A stretch of DNA of 64,000 nucleotides from Lachnospiraceae bacterium (GTDB lineage: Bacteria > Bacillota > Clostridia > Lachnospirales > Lachnospiraceae): NCBI GenBank assembly GCA_017555455.1, contig JAFZGJ010000005.1:1-64000 (forward strand), given 5' to 3'. Positions within the stretch are counted from its first letter, which is position 1. Every line of letters begins with the position of its first letter. Below the pieces are notes generated by a model, which had not been told where the DNA came from, did no database searches, and saw only the letters and a program-made list of their open reading frames with translations. Shown here piece after piece: positions 43,624 through 52,539 of this stretch. The position numbers were made by a program, and so were the translations under genes.

Positions 43624-45039
43624 ATGTATCAACGTAAATCGAATCTTTTGAATATTGTGATTATGATTTTAGACTGTGTCTGTATTACAGTAAGTTTGAT
43701 TTTAGCCAATTACTTTAGAAATGGAAGAGCCTTTGTCAGCGACAATGACAGAATGGATTTCGGATTGATGCTGGGGGGCTGCTTAGTGGCTTTTTTGGCA
43801 TGGAATTTTTATAAGAATCTATATAAGGATATGTTCCTGCGGGGGCCATTTTCGGAATTGATTCACATTGTAGGCAATAATGCAGTTATTTTTTCCGGTG
43901 CAGCTATATTGTTGTTCTTTATGAAACGGTTGGATGCTTATTCGCGACTTGTTTTTGTTTACTTTGTTCTGTTGGATTGCTTGCTTATGTTTGTATTGCA
44001 TCTGGTGTGGAAAAGGGCATTGCCATCTCTTTACTGGAGAATGGGACTGGCAAGAAAAGTTTTGTTGGTTTCCGATAAAAAAAATGCAGCCGGTTTAGTA
44101 AAAGTGATTCGGAATACAGACGATTTTGGAGTAGATTTGGTGGGAATGGTGTTAACCGATGATTCCTATGAAAAAAACCTAAATGGTACCCGGATTGTAG
44201 CGAAAATGGATCAATTGATAGAATTTTGCCAAGGTGCTTCTTTGGATGAAGTGTATATAGCGGTAGAAGATACTCATAATGTAGGGTTGTTGGCAATGAT
44301 GAATACTCTGTCGGAAATGGGAATTATTATTCATTATCAGATGTCGGTGCCTGAGCTTACGGGAGCAAAACAAAAGGTGTTGTCACAGACAGGGACCTCC
44401 TATAATGTAACCTATGCAAGTAAAATGGTACCTATGGGGCAGCTTGTATTAAAGAGACTTATGGATATTTGTGGTGCCCTGGTAGGATGTGTGGTGCTGG
44501 CGATTATAACGGTTATTTTTGGTCCTCTGATAAAATTAGAGTCCCCCGGTCCTATTTTCTTTGCCCAGAAAAGGGTGGGAAAAAACGGACGGATTTTTAA
44601 GATGTATAAGTTCCGATCTATGTATGCGGATGCAGAAGAACGGAAAAAAGAGCTGATGGCTCAAAATGAAATGAATGGTTTTATGTTTAAAATGGAAAAT
44701 GATCCCAGGATTACTAAAATCGGTGGTTTTATGAGAAAAACCAGTTTGGACGAGTTCCCGCAGTTTGTGAATATTTTAAAAGGGGATATGAGTCTTGTGG
44801 GAACCAGGCCTCCTACTCTGGATGAGTTTTCCCAGTATAGTCCTTATCACAAAAAACGATTAAGCTTCCGCCCGGGATTGACGGGAATGTGGCAGGTAAG
44901 CGGAAGAAGTGATATTACAGACTTTGAAGAGATTGTCCGTTTGGATGTGGAATATATAGAAGATTGGTCTGTAGGATTAGATATTAAAATTTTGTTAAAA
45001 ACAGTCTTTGCAGTCTTTAAAGGCAGTGGAGCAAGATAG
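43624..45039 (+). CDS. Polyprenyl-phosphate sugar-1-phosphate transferase (WbaP/CpsE type)
   Basis: A 471-residue membrane protein that should start a capsule or exopolysaccharide repeat unit by moving a hexose-1-phosphate from UDP to undecaprenyl phosphate. It has four N-terminal transmembrane helices, a CoA-binding-like middle domain (KVLLVSDKKNAAGLV), a further helix (about 285-305), and the catalytic bac_transf domain: LMDICGALVG, SPGPIFFAQKRVGKNG, FKMYKFRSMY and DEFPQFVNILKGDMSLVGTR. No glycosyltransferase follows, so the rest of the pathway is elsewhere. It begins one base after glf. Confidence 0.92.
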   Translation: MYQRKSNLLNIVIMILDCVCITVSLILANYFRNGRAFVSDNDRMDFGLMLGGCLVAFLAWNFYKNLYKDMFLRGPFSELIHIVGNNAVIFSGAAILLFFMKRLDAYSRLVFVYFVLLDCLLMFVLHLVWKRALPSLYWRMGLARKVLLVSDKKNAAGLVKVIRNTDDFGVDLVGMVLTDDSYEKNLNGTRIVAKMDQLIEFCQGASLDEVYIAVEDTHNVGLLAMMNTLSEMGIIIHYQMSVPELTGAKQKVLSQTGTSYNVTYASKMVPMGQLVLKRLMDICGALVGCVVLAIITVIFGPLIKLESPGPIFFAQKRVGKNGRIFKMYKFRSMYADAEERKKELMAQNEMNGFMFKMENDPRITKIGGFMRKTSLDEFPQFVNILKGDMSLVGTRPPTLDEFSQYSPYHKKRLSFRPGLTGMWQVSGRSDITDFEEIVRLDVEYIEDWSVGLDIKILLKTVFAVFKGSGAR

Positions 45040-45048
45040 GAGAGAAAA

Positions 45049-48000
45049 ATGCAAAACTTTACCAATAGCCAGTTACAGCATTTATTTTTACAGCAGTCCT
45101 GTTTGGATGCCTGGAGTGAATATGAGCGTCAGATAAAAAACAGCAGAGCCATTATTTGGGATTATGTTGTTTTGACAGCATCCAATGAAGAACAGGCAAG
45201 CATTTATCGAAGCGAAATTGAATACCGCCTTCGTTTAAAGCAGCTTCCGGGTAGAACAAAATATCTGGTGCTTCCGGACCCTGATGGAAAAAGAGTAGGT
45301 TCCGGTGGGGCAACTTTGAATGTGTTAAAAGCCATTGCGGAAAGAGAACAAAAAGATGATACCAACTTCTTCAAAGGACTTCGTGTATTGGTAATTCATT
45401 CCGGCGGCGACAGTAAGAGAATTCCCCAGTATTCTACCTGCGGGAAATTATTCTCTCCGGTGCCCAGAGTGTTACCAAACGGACAGGCATCCACTTTGTT
45501 TGATGAGTTTATGGTAACCACTTCCATGATTCCGGGAAGAATGCAGGAAGGAATGTTAATCATGTCCGGGGATGTGCTTCTGTTATTTAATGCTCTTCAG
45601 ATAGATACCCAGTTTAACGGAGCGGCAGCCATTTCCATTAAAGAAGATGTGGATACAGGTAAGAACCATGGGGTGTTTTTAGGGGATGAAAAGGAAAATG
45701 TAAAGAAATTCCTTCATAAACAGACGGTAGAGACTCTGACAGAGCTTGGAGCGGTAAACCGCCAGCATCAGGTGGATTTAGATACCGGTGCCATTTTAAT
45801 GGATCGTCATATGTTGAAATCCCTGTATTCTTTAATTAGTACAGACAATAAGATAGATACTGCAAAATTTGATGAATTTGTAAATGAAAAGGCAAGAATC
45901 AGTTTCTATGGTGACTTCTTATATCCATTGGCAGCAGATTCTACCTTAGAAGATTATAAAAAAGAGGCTCCGGAAGGGGAAATGTGTGAAGAACTGCTTT
46001 CCTGCAGAGAAAAGATTTGGGAAGTATTAAAGGATTATCAGTTGAAACTGATTTGCCTTTCTCCGGCAGAGTTTATCCATTTCGGAACTACCAGGGAACT
46101 TCGCAAACTGGTAACGGAAACCGTAGATGATTATACCTTCCTTGGGTGGGAACATATTGTATGTGCCAATAGAAAGCAAAAAGAAGGAACCTATGCACTT
46201 CATAATGCCTTTGTACAAAAAGATGTAAAAATCGGCAATGGTGCTTACGTAGAGAATGCTTATCTTGATAAAGGGGTAGTAGTAGAAGATATGGCAGTAG
46301 TTTCCGGATTACAGGTGCCGGAAAACTGTGTTTTAAGAAAAAATGTGGTATATCATGGATTGAAATTGCAAAACGGTAAATTTGCAGTCCGTGTATACGG
46401 AGTGGATGATAATCCAAAAGGAACCTTGGAAAAGGATGACAGATTCCTTCATACAACGTTACAGAACTTTATAGATACTTATGGTCTTGCTATAGAGGAT
46501 ATCTGGAGTGACAATGACCATTCCCTGTGGAAAGCGAACATTTATCCGGAATGTGCTACCATTAAAGAATGTATGGATTATGCAGAGTTTCTTGTGCAAA
46601 TGACAATCATGTCAAGTGGTGATGAGAAGGTAAGTGTCGCTGAAGCAGAAGAGAGAATGGCGTTATGTCAGGAATGGTTGACCAAATGGAAAAATAGTAA
46701 GAGAACCAGCCTGTATTCCAGCTTTAATGAAGCTGACGGCAGTGCCATAATTCCTTGGAGAGAAAATCTGGAGGACCAGATCCGTGTATCTAAGTTCGTA
46801 CAGGCCATGATGAATAAGGTGCCGGTCCAGGAAGCTTTGGAAGTCTTTGGCGGAAATATGCGTAAGACGGAACAGAAACTGTTATTGGAAAGAATTGACC
46901 GGGCAAGTTTTTCGGAAAAACTTCGAATTTATTATGGAATGGCTCAGGCAGCTAAGAAAATGCAGGGTGAATTTGAAGAAACCGATGAAGAAAACTTTAT
47001 GCAGGCTTGTTTTAATCAGATTCAGACAGAAATATCCGCATTAGTAGATAAAAAACTGGAAAATGGTAAGAAACATACAATTAAAAAGGATGAAGTAAAT
47101 GTGAAGCTTCCGGTTCGTGTGAACTGGGGCGGCGGCTGGACGGATACCCCTCCTCATTGTCAGGAACATGGCGGTGTGGTATTAAATGCCGCAATTTCTT
47201 TAAAGGGGAATTTACCTATTCAGGTATCTATCCGTAAATTGGATGAACTTGTAGTAGAGTTGGAAAGCCAGGATATCGGAGCACATGGTGTATTTACCAA
47301 TATGGATGAAGTCAACGATTGCGGTAATCCTTATGATAAATTTGCCCTTCATAAAGCGGCTTTGATTGCCTGCGGTGTCATCAAAAAGAATGATACCCGC
47401 AATCTGCAGGAAGTGTTACAGGAATTAGGTGGCGGAATTTACCTTTCTACCCAGGTAATCAATGTACCAAAGGGTTCCGGACTTGGAACCAGCAGTATTT
47501 TGGCAGGTGCCTGCGTAAAAGGCTTGTTTGAATTCTTTGGAGAGGAAGCAGAAGATTCTATTCTTTATGATGTAGTACTTTCTATGGAACAGCTTATGAG
47601 CACCGGCGGCGGTTGGCAGGATCAGGTAGGCGGTTTGACACCGGGAATTAAAATGGTATCTACACAGCCGGGAATTGATCAGGTGATTAAAGTAGAGCCG
47701 GTGGTATTGAAAGAAGAAACTTTAAAAGAACTACAGGAAAGATTTGCTTTGATTTATACCGGACAAAGACGACTGGCAAGAAATCTGCTCCGTGATGTGG
47801 TAGGTGGATATATCGGAAACCGGAAAGAATCTTTGGATGCCCTTCACAGAATGAAACGGGTGGCAGTATTGATGCAGTTTGAGTTGGAACAGGGAAATAT
47901 TGATGCCTTTGCAGATTTGTTAAACCAGCATTGGGAATTGTCCATCCAATTGGACAAAGGTTCAACCAATACCTGTATCCAGCAGATTTTCATGGCATGT

Positions 48001-48159
48001 GAAGATTTGATTGACGGTAAATTTATTTCCGGAGCCGGCGGTGGCGGTTTCCTTCAGGTGATTTTAAAGAAGGGTGTTACCAAGGCTGATTTGAGAGAAC
48101 GTCTTTACGCTATTTTCCAGGACAGTGGTGTAGATGTTTGGGAATGTGAGTTGTTATAA
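45049..48159 (+). CDS. fkp: Bifunctional fucokinase/fucose-1-phosphate guanylyltransferase
   Basis: A 1036-residue two-domain protein. The N-terminal half is the L-fucose-1-P guanylyltransferase domain, with GKRVGSGGATLNVLKAI at about residues 84-100 and VIHSGGDSKRIPQYS; the C-terminal third is a GHMP kinase: LPVRVNWGGGWTDTPP, PKGSGLGTSSILAGA and SGAGGGGFLQVI. Bacteroides Fkp (949 residues) has the same order and makes GDP-fucose from free fucose. Together with gmd/fcl at 5171-7258 the cell has both routes. It follows the sugar transferase by 9 bp with GGAGAGAAAA as the ribosome binding site. Confidence 0.92.
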   Translation: MQNFTNSQLQHLFLQQSCLDAWSEYERQIKNSRAIIWDYVVLTASNEEQASIYRSEIEYRLRLKQLPGRTKYLVLPDPDGKRVGSGGATLNVLKAIAEREQKDDTNFFKGLRVLVIHSGGDSKRIPQYSTCGKLFSPVPRVLPNGQASTLFDEFMVTTSMIPGRMQEGMLIMSGDVLLLFNALQIDTQFNGAAAISIKEDVDTGKNHGVFLGDEKENVKKFLHKQTVETLTELGAVNRQHQVDLDTGAILMDRHMLKSLYSLISTDNKIDTAKFDEFVNEKARISFYGDFLYPLAADSTLEDYKKEAPEGEMCEELLSCREKIWEVLKDYQLKLICLSPAEFIHFGTTRELRKLVTETVDDYTFLGWEHIVCANRKQKEGTYALHNAFVQKDVKIGNGAYVENAYLDKGVVVEDMAVVSGLQVPENCVLRKNVVYHGLKLQNGKFAVRVYGVDDNPKGTLEKDDRFLHTTLQNFIDTYGLAIEDIWSDNDHSLWKANIYPECATIKECMDYAEFLVQMTIMSSGDEKVSVAEAEERMALCQEWLTKWKNSKRTSLYSSFNEADGSAIIPWRENLEDQIRVSKFVQAMMNKVPVQEALEVFGGNMRKTEQKLLLERIDRASFSEKLRIYYGMAQAAKKMQGEFEETDEENFMQACFNQIQTEISALVDKKLENGKKHTIKKDEVNVKLPVRVNWGGGWTDTPPHCQEHGGVVLNAAISLKGNLPIQVSIRKLDELVVELESQDIGAHGVFTNMDEVNDCGNPYDKFALHKAALIACGVIKKNDTRNLQEVLQELGGGIYLSTQVINVPKGSGLGTSSILAGACVKGLFEFFGEEAEDSILYDVVLSMEQLMSTGGGWQDQVGGLTPGIKMVSTQPGIDQVIKVEPVVLKEETLKELQERFALIYTGQRRLARNLLRDVVGGYIGNRKESLDALHRMKRVAVLMQFELEQGNIDAFADLLNQHWELSIQLDKGSTNTCIQQIFMACEDLIDGKFISGAGGGGFLQVILKKGVTKADLRERLYAIFQDSGVDVWECELL

Positions 48160-48181
48160 AATAAATAAATAGGAAAAATAG

Positions 48182-48211
48182 GAAAGCGGGTACTTTAGGG
48201 TATCTGCTTTC
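48182..48211 (+). other. Hairpin between fkp and the MFS gene
   Basis: GAAAGC...GCTTTC with an inner GGTAC/GTATC pairing. There is no T-run after it, so it is probably not a full terminator; transcription may continue into the transporter gene. Confidence 0.4.
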
Positions 48212-48231
48212 GTAATTAGGAGGAGAATGTT

Positions 48232-49404
48232 ATGTTTCACCTGCTTTTAGCAATTATTTACATATCATTTATATCATTGGGGTTACCGGACGGTCTTTTG
48301 GGGGCGGCCTGGCCCACCATGGGGCCGGAACTGGGGGTTCCGGTTTCTTATGCGGGAATAATTGCTATGATTATATCGGTAGGAACGATTGCTTCCAGTT
48401 TGTTGAGCGACCGGTTAACCTACCACTTGGGATGCGGCAAAGTAACAGCCATCAGCGTGGGAATGACAGCAGCGGCATTGTTTGGATTTTCTGTTTGTGA
48501 TTCCTTTTGGCAGTTGTGTTTATGGGCTCTTCCCTATGGTTTTGGGGCAGGTAGTGTGGATGCCGGTTTGAATAATTATGTAGCGTTGCACTATACCAGT
48601 CGCCATATGAGTTGGCTCCACTGTATGTGGGGAGTAGGTGCAGCTGTAGGACCTTATATTATGGGGATGATTTTATCCGGTGGCGGTCATTGGACTTTGG
48701 GGTATCGCAGTGTAGGTGGAATTCAGATTGTTCTGTCTATAATTTTATTTCTTAGTCTCCCTTTGTGGAAAGAAAGGAAAAACAAAGAAGATAAAACAAG
48801 GGGAGTAGGAAAGCCTTTGGGTTTGCTTGAAATTATAAAGATTTCCGGAGCAAAAGAGGTTATGACTATGTTCTTTTGCTATTGTGCTTTAGAACAGACA
48901 GCAGCTTTATGGGCAAGCTCTTATCTGAATATTTATAAAGGTGTGGAAGCCCAAAGAGCGGCATTTTTTGCCAGTATGTTTTTTCTTGGAATTACTGTAG
49001 GTCGGGCTTTGAATGGATTTTTGACCATGAAATTTACGGATACCCAGCTGATTCGAATGGGATTTGTCATTATTTTTGCAGGAATTGTGGTTATGCTCTT
49101 ACCTGCAGGAGAAGGGATGTCTTTTATAGGGTTAATACTTATTGGTCTTGGATGCGCTCCTGTGTATCCTTGTGTGATTCATTCTACCCCGGAACATTTT
49201 GGGGAGGAAAAGTCCCAGGCAATCATCGGAGTTCAGATGGCAAGTGCTTATGTAGGAATTTGTCTGATGCCACCATTGTTTGGATTGATTGCAAACCACA
49301 TTAATGTATCGTTGATGCCGATATATTTGTTGATTATTTTGGTGTTAATGGCAGTGATGCATGAGAAAATGCTGAAGGAAGTACATAGGGAAAGCAAAAG
49401 ATAA
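48232..49404 (+). CDS. MFS transporter, possible sugar permease
   Basis: A 390-residue protein with about 12 transmembrane helices. The segment LPYGFGAGSVDAGLNNYVAL and MSWLHCMWGVGAAVGPY resemble the FucP-like sugar MFS group, but the sequence does not settle the substrate. It lies 72 bp after fkp, and as Fkp needs free fucose, import of L-fucose is a reasonable guess. GGAGGAGAATGTT precedes the ATG. A Lys-rich central loop (KERKNKEDK) separates the two halves, as usual. Confidence 0.85.
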   Translation: MFHLLLAIIYISFISLGLPDGLLGAAWPTMGPELGVPVSYAGIIAMIISVGTIASSLLSDRLTYHLGCGKVTAISVGMTAAALFGFSVCDSFWQLCLWALPYGFGAGSVDAGLNNYVALHYTSRHMSWLHCMWGVGAAVGPYIMGMILSGGGHWTLGYRSVGGIQIVLSIILFLSLPLWKERKNKEDKTRGVGKPLGLLEIIKISGAKEVMTMFFCYCALEQTAALWASSYLNIYKGVEAQRAAFFASMFFLGITVGRALNGFLTMKFTDTQLIRMGFVIIFAGIVVMLLPAGEGMSFIGLILIGLGCAPVYPCVIHSTPEHFGEEKSQAIIGVQMASAYVGICLMPPLFGLIANHINVSLMPIYLLIILVLMAVMHEKMLKEVHRESKR

Positions 49405-49487
49405 AAGAAATATTAAATTGTAAAAGTTTAGTTAAAACAGAATTTGGAAAGGGTGTAAAAATATTCGAAAATAATTTAAAAAAGGTG

Positions 49488-49516
49488 TTGACAAAAAGCA
49501 TATGATAAAGTAATAT
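49488..49516 (+). promoter_or_regulatory. Promoter of tRNA-Arg(ACG)
   Basis: Perfect TTGACA (49488-49493), 17-base spacer, TAATAT (49511-49516). Confidence 0.75.
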
Positions 49517-49547
49517 ATCAATGTTGCTACTGAGCAACACATAAAAT

Positions 49548-49621
49548 GTGCGTTTAGCTCAGCTGGATAGAGCGTTTGGCTACGGACCAAAAGGTCGGGA
49601 GTTCGAATCTTCTAACGCACG
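49548..49621 (+). tRNA. tRNA-Arg (anticodon ACG)
   Basis: Acceptor GTGCGTT/AACGCAC, D arm GCTCAGCTGGATAGAGC, anticodon arm TTTGG-CTACGGA-CCAAA and T loop GTTCGAATC. 74 bases; 3' CCA is not encoded. Confidence 0.96.
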
Positions 49622-49627
49622 TAGATA

Positions 49628-49663
49628 AAAACCTCGTAAATGTAATGTTTACGAGGTTTTTTT
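49628..49663 (+). terminator. Terminator after tRNA-Arg
   Basis: AAAACCTCGTAAA/TTTACGAGGTTTT, a 13-bp perfect stem with a 7-base loop, then TTTG. Confidence 0.9.
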
Positions 49664-49844
49664 GTTGTATCAGCGATAAAAAATATAATTTTATATTTTT
49701 TTTAGAAAACCTTTATAGTCCTTTGATTGAAAGCCATTATGTTTTATGATAAAGTGTAACTGTTCAGAGTCAACAAATGGAAGCTTTTGTTGGTTCGCAG
49801 TTAATACAAAAAAGAATAAACTTAGAAATGAGGGGAATACTATA

Positions 49845-50258
49845 ATGAAAAAATTTATGGAAGAATTCAAAAAATTTATTTCCAGAGGAAACGTAATGGA
49901 TATGGCAGTCGGTGTTATCATTGGTGGCGCTTTTACTGCTATTGTAAATTCTTTGGTAAATGATGTGATGATGCCGGTACTTTCTTTAATTACCGGAGGA
50001 CTTGATTTTTCGAAGCTTTGCATTGTGTTTGGAGAAGGGGAAGGAGCAGCAACCTTAAACTATGGTGCGTTTATTGCGGCAATAATTAATTTTCTGTTAA
50101 TTGCTATTGTAGTTTTTGTAATGGTAAAAACAATTAACAAATTTATGCCTAAAAAGGAAGCAGCACCTGTAACAACTAAGGATTGTCCATACTGTAAATC
50201 CAAAATTGCCAAGGAAGCTACCAGATGTCCTCATTGTACATCACAGTTAGAGGGATAA
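49845..50258 (+). CDS. mscL: Large-conductance mechanosensitive channel with C-terminal zinc ribbon
   Basis: A 137-residue channel that opens on membrane tension to release solutes. The MscL core covers residues 1-105: FISRGNVMDMAVGVIIGGAF in TM1 and VFVMVKTINKF in TM2. After the core comes a short linker and CPYCKSKIAKEATRCPHC, a CxxC...CxxC zinc ribbon that E. coli MscL lacks. The ATG at 49845 follows GAGGGGAATACT; a start at 49746 would add 33 residues unlike MscL. lgt begins 3 bases after the stop. Confidence 0.95.
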   Translation: MKKFMEEFKKFISRGNVMDMAVGVIIGGAFTAIVNSLVNDVMMPVLSLITGGLDFSKLCIVFGEGEGAATLNYGAFIAAIINFLLIAIVVFVMVKTINKFMPKKEAAPVTTKDCPYCKSKIAKEATRCPHCTSQLEG

Positions 50259-50261
50259 TAT

Positions 50262-51035
50262 ATGTATAACGAGATTTTAACCATTGGACCTGTTACCATA
50301 CATGGCTATGGACTGATGATTGGTTTGGGGGTCATGGCTGCCTTACTTTTAGGAGATTATCGTTCCAAAAAGTTTGGGTTGAATGGTGACCATATTTATG
50401 GAATGACCTTTTCGGCAGTTATTTTAGGATTTGTAGCTGCAAGAATTCTATTTATTATTACCGAGTGGAAGGATTTTTTGCAAAATCCCATGCAGTATCT
50501 GGCGGGAGCTGGATTTGTAGTATATGGTGGTATCATTGGTGGAGCATTGACTATCTATGGTTTTTGTAAAATAAAGAAAATCGATATGTTAGCCTATCTG
50601 GATTTAATGATTCCATCGGTAGCCCTGGCCCAGGCATTTGGGCGTGTGGGATGTTTTTTGGCAGGATGTTGTTACGGAAGAGAAACGGATTCCTTGTTGG
50701 GAGTGGTGTTCACCAACTCTGATTTTGCACCCAATGGTGTGAAATTGCTTCCGACCCAGCTGTTTATGGCGGGAGGAGACTTGGTAATTATGGCAGTGCT
50801 TTTATGGTATGCGGCTAAAAGACCGATGCGTGGAAGGACTTCTGCTTTGTACCTGATGTTATACAGCATAGGAAGATTTATCATTGAATTTTTCAGAAAT
50901 GATGACAGGGGAACAGTAGGAATGTTGTCTACTTCCCAGTTTATTGCGGTGTTTACATTAATTGCAGGTGTGTTGGGATTCTTTGTGATAATGCCAAAAT
51001 TAAGTCAAAAAGGAAAAACAGAAAGTGCAGAATAA
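50262..51035 (+). CDS. lgt: Prolipoprotein diacylglyceryl transferase
   Basis: A 257-residue enzyme with seven transmembrane helices that attaches diacylglycerol to the lipobox Cys of prolipoproteins. Family marks are HGYGLMIGLGV, VVYGGIIGGAL, ALAQAFGRVGCFLAGCCYG, LLPTQLF and SIGRFIIEFFRNDDRG. One lipoprotein in this window that would need it is the sugar-binding protein at 60560. GAGGGATAAT precedes the ATG. It overlaps the next gene by 11 bases. Confidence 0.96.
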   Translation: MYNEILTIGPVTIHGYGLMIGLGVMAALLLGDYRSKKFGLNGDHIYGMTFSAVILGFVAARILFIITEWKDFLQNPMQYLAGAGFVVYGGIIGGALTIYGFCKIKKIDMLAYLDLMIPSVALAQAFGRVGCFLAGCCYGRETDSLLGVVFTNSDFAPNGVKLLPTQLFMAGGDLVIMAVLLWYAAKRPMRGRTSALYLMLYSIGRFIIEFFRNDDRGTVGMLSTSQFIAVFTLIAGVLGFFVIMPKLSQKGKTESAE

Positions 51036-51765
51036 AGAAAGTTGGTGCAGCCGTACCGAAATTTTACTGGGTGCGGAGAGTATAAAAAAATTGGAAAAAG
51101 CTACAGTGGCAGTGTTTGGAATTGGCGGTGTGGGAGGATTTGCTGCAGAAGCTTTGGCAAGAAGCGGTGTGGGGAATCTGGAATTAATTGACCATGATAC
51201 GGTATCGGTCAGCAATATTAACCGCCAGATTGTAGCGCTTCATTCCACTGTGGGAAAATATAAGGTTGATGTCATGAAGGACAGGATTCTGGATATTAAT
51301 CCGGAAATCAATGTGGTGGCACATAAATGTTTTTATCTTCCGGAAACCGCAGCACAGTTTGATTTTTCGAAATATGATTATGTGGTGGATTGTATTGACA
51401 CTGTAACCGGAAAATTGCAATTAGTGGAAGCGGCTAAGGCAGCGGGGATTCCCATTATTTGCAGTATGGGAGCGGGAAATAAATTAGACCCTGCCGCCTT
51501 TGAAGTGGCGGATATTTCCAAAACCAGTGTGTGTCCTTTGGCAAAGGTTATGCGAAGGGAATTGAAAAAGAGAAATATTAAAGGTGTTAAGGTGGTTTAT
51601 TCCAAAGAAGAACCGGTAGAGGCGAAAGTAAAAGTGCAGGCAGACACAAGAAAAAGCGTTCCGGGAAGCTGTGCCTTTGTTCCTTCTGTGGCAGGATTGA
51701 TTCTGGCAGGAGAGGTAATCAAGGATTTGGCAGCAGGATGTAGTGAACAGCAACAGAAAGGTTAA
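51025..51765 (+). CDS. tcdA: tRNA threonylcarbamoyladenosine dehydratase
   Basis: A 246-residue E1-like (ThiF/MoeB superfamily) enzyme that cyclises t6A37 of tRNA to ct6A. It has the nucleotide motif VFGIGGVGGFAAEALARSG, the Arg in NINRQIVAL, DCIDTVTGK and the C-terminal CAFVPSVAGLILAGEVI. It starts with GTG at 51025 inside lgt (AAAAAGGAAAAAC upstream), so it is translationally coupled. The family assignment rests on the GIGGVGG plus CAFVPS pattern of YgdL/CsdL. Confidence 0.92.
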   Translation: MQNKESWCSRTEILLGAESIKKLEKATVAVFGIGGVGGFAAEALARSGVGNLELIDHDTVSVSNINRQIVALHSTVGKYKVDVMKDRILDINPEINVVAHKCFYLPETAAQFDFSKYDYVVDCIDTVTGKLQLVEAAKAAGIPIICSMGAGNKLDPAAFEVADISKTSVCPLAKVMRRELKKRNIKGVKVVYSKEEPVEAKVKVQADTRKSVPGSCAFVPSVAGLILAGEVIKDLAAGCSEQQQKG

Positions 51766-51768
51766 AGA

Positions 51769-52209
51769 ATGACGAAACAGGAATTTTTGGATGGTTTAAG
51801 AAGAAGCTTGGTAAACGGGCTTGAGACCACTGTAATAAATGAACATATTCGATACTATTCCGATTATATTGATTCCCAAATACGTATGGGAGTGGCGGAA
51901 GAAGAGGTTATGGCTTCTTTGGGAGAGCCAAGATTGATTGCAAAAACCCTTCTTGGAATGGAAGGTGTGGAAACTGTTGCCGAGGAATATGTGGAAGAAG
52001 ACGGAACAAAAGAAGGGGAGTACCGATATTTAAATTTTAATGGAAAAACTTTAAGAATTCCGGCTTGGTTATTTACAATTTTAATTTGCGTTGTCAGTTT
52101 TTGTGTTCTTACTTTTGTGTTTGCGCTGATGACACGCTTGCTTCCTTATTTCTTTTTGATTATGTTTGGAATTATGTTATATCGTTTTGTACGAAATATT
52201 TTTCGATGA
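51769..52209 (+). CDS. DUF1700/HAAS-domain membrane protein
   Basis: A 146-residue protein. The N-terminus MTKQEFLDGLRRSL and YYSDYIDSQIRMG, VMASLGEPRLIAKTLLG is the HAAS/DUF1700 helical domain, common in small membrane proteins tied to PadR-type regulators. It is followed by two transmembrane helices (about 100-120 and 123-142). No PadR gene is nearby; it lies 3 bp after tcdA. The role is unknown, perhaps a membrane-bound anti-regulator. Confidence 0.8.
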   Translation: MTKQEFLDGLRRSLVNGLETTVINEHIRYYSDYIDSQIRMGVAEEEVMASLGEPRLIAKTLLGMEGVETVAEEYVEEDGTKEGEYRYLNFNGKTLRIPAWLFTILICVVSFCVLTFVFALMTRLLPYFFLIMFGIMLYRFVRNIFR

Positions 52210-52286
52210 ATATTTTAAAATAAAATACGGCATACTACTCTTGTAACTAAAAACAGATGCAGATTATCTGCAAGAAGGAGTAGATT

Positions 52287-52454
52287 ATGAACAACAAAAA
52301 TTCATACAACGAATCTAAAAACAGCACAAAAAATCAGGGAACAAATTCTACAAACAATTCCCAGAACCAGAGCAAAAACTCTATGAACAATTCCGGCTCT
52401 AATGCTAATTCTAAAAACAGCACTAATAAATCCGGAAACAATTGCAGAGATTAG
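52287..52454 (+). CDS. Asn/Ser-rich small protein (55 residues)
   Basis: A clear AAGGAGTAGATT ribosome binding site precedes the ATG; the frame runs for 55 codons to TAG. The protein is made almost only of Asn, Ser, Lys, Gln, Thr and Gly in repeated units such as NSTN, NSQNQ and SKNS, with a single Cys near the end (NNCRD). It has no hydrophobic part and should be disordered. I recall similar N/Q-rich short proteins in Clostridia without a known role. A terminator follows at 52492. Confidence 0.7.
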   Translation: MNNKNSYNESKNSTKNQGTNSTNNSQNQSKNSMNNSGSNANSKNSTNKSGNNCRD

Positions 52455-52491
52455 TAAGGGTTGTGTATAAAAAGAAAATATAAAGAACTTG

Positions 52492-52523
52492 AAGGATAGG
52501 TTTTGACAGACCTATCCTTTTCG
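52492..52523 (+). terminator. Rho-independent terminator
   Basis: AAGGATAGGT/ACCTATCCTT, 10 bp with an 8-base loop, then TTTCG. It ends the mscL-to-Asn-rich group before the methyltransferase. Confidence 0.8.
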
Positions 52524-52539
52524 ATTAATATAGAAGTGT

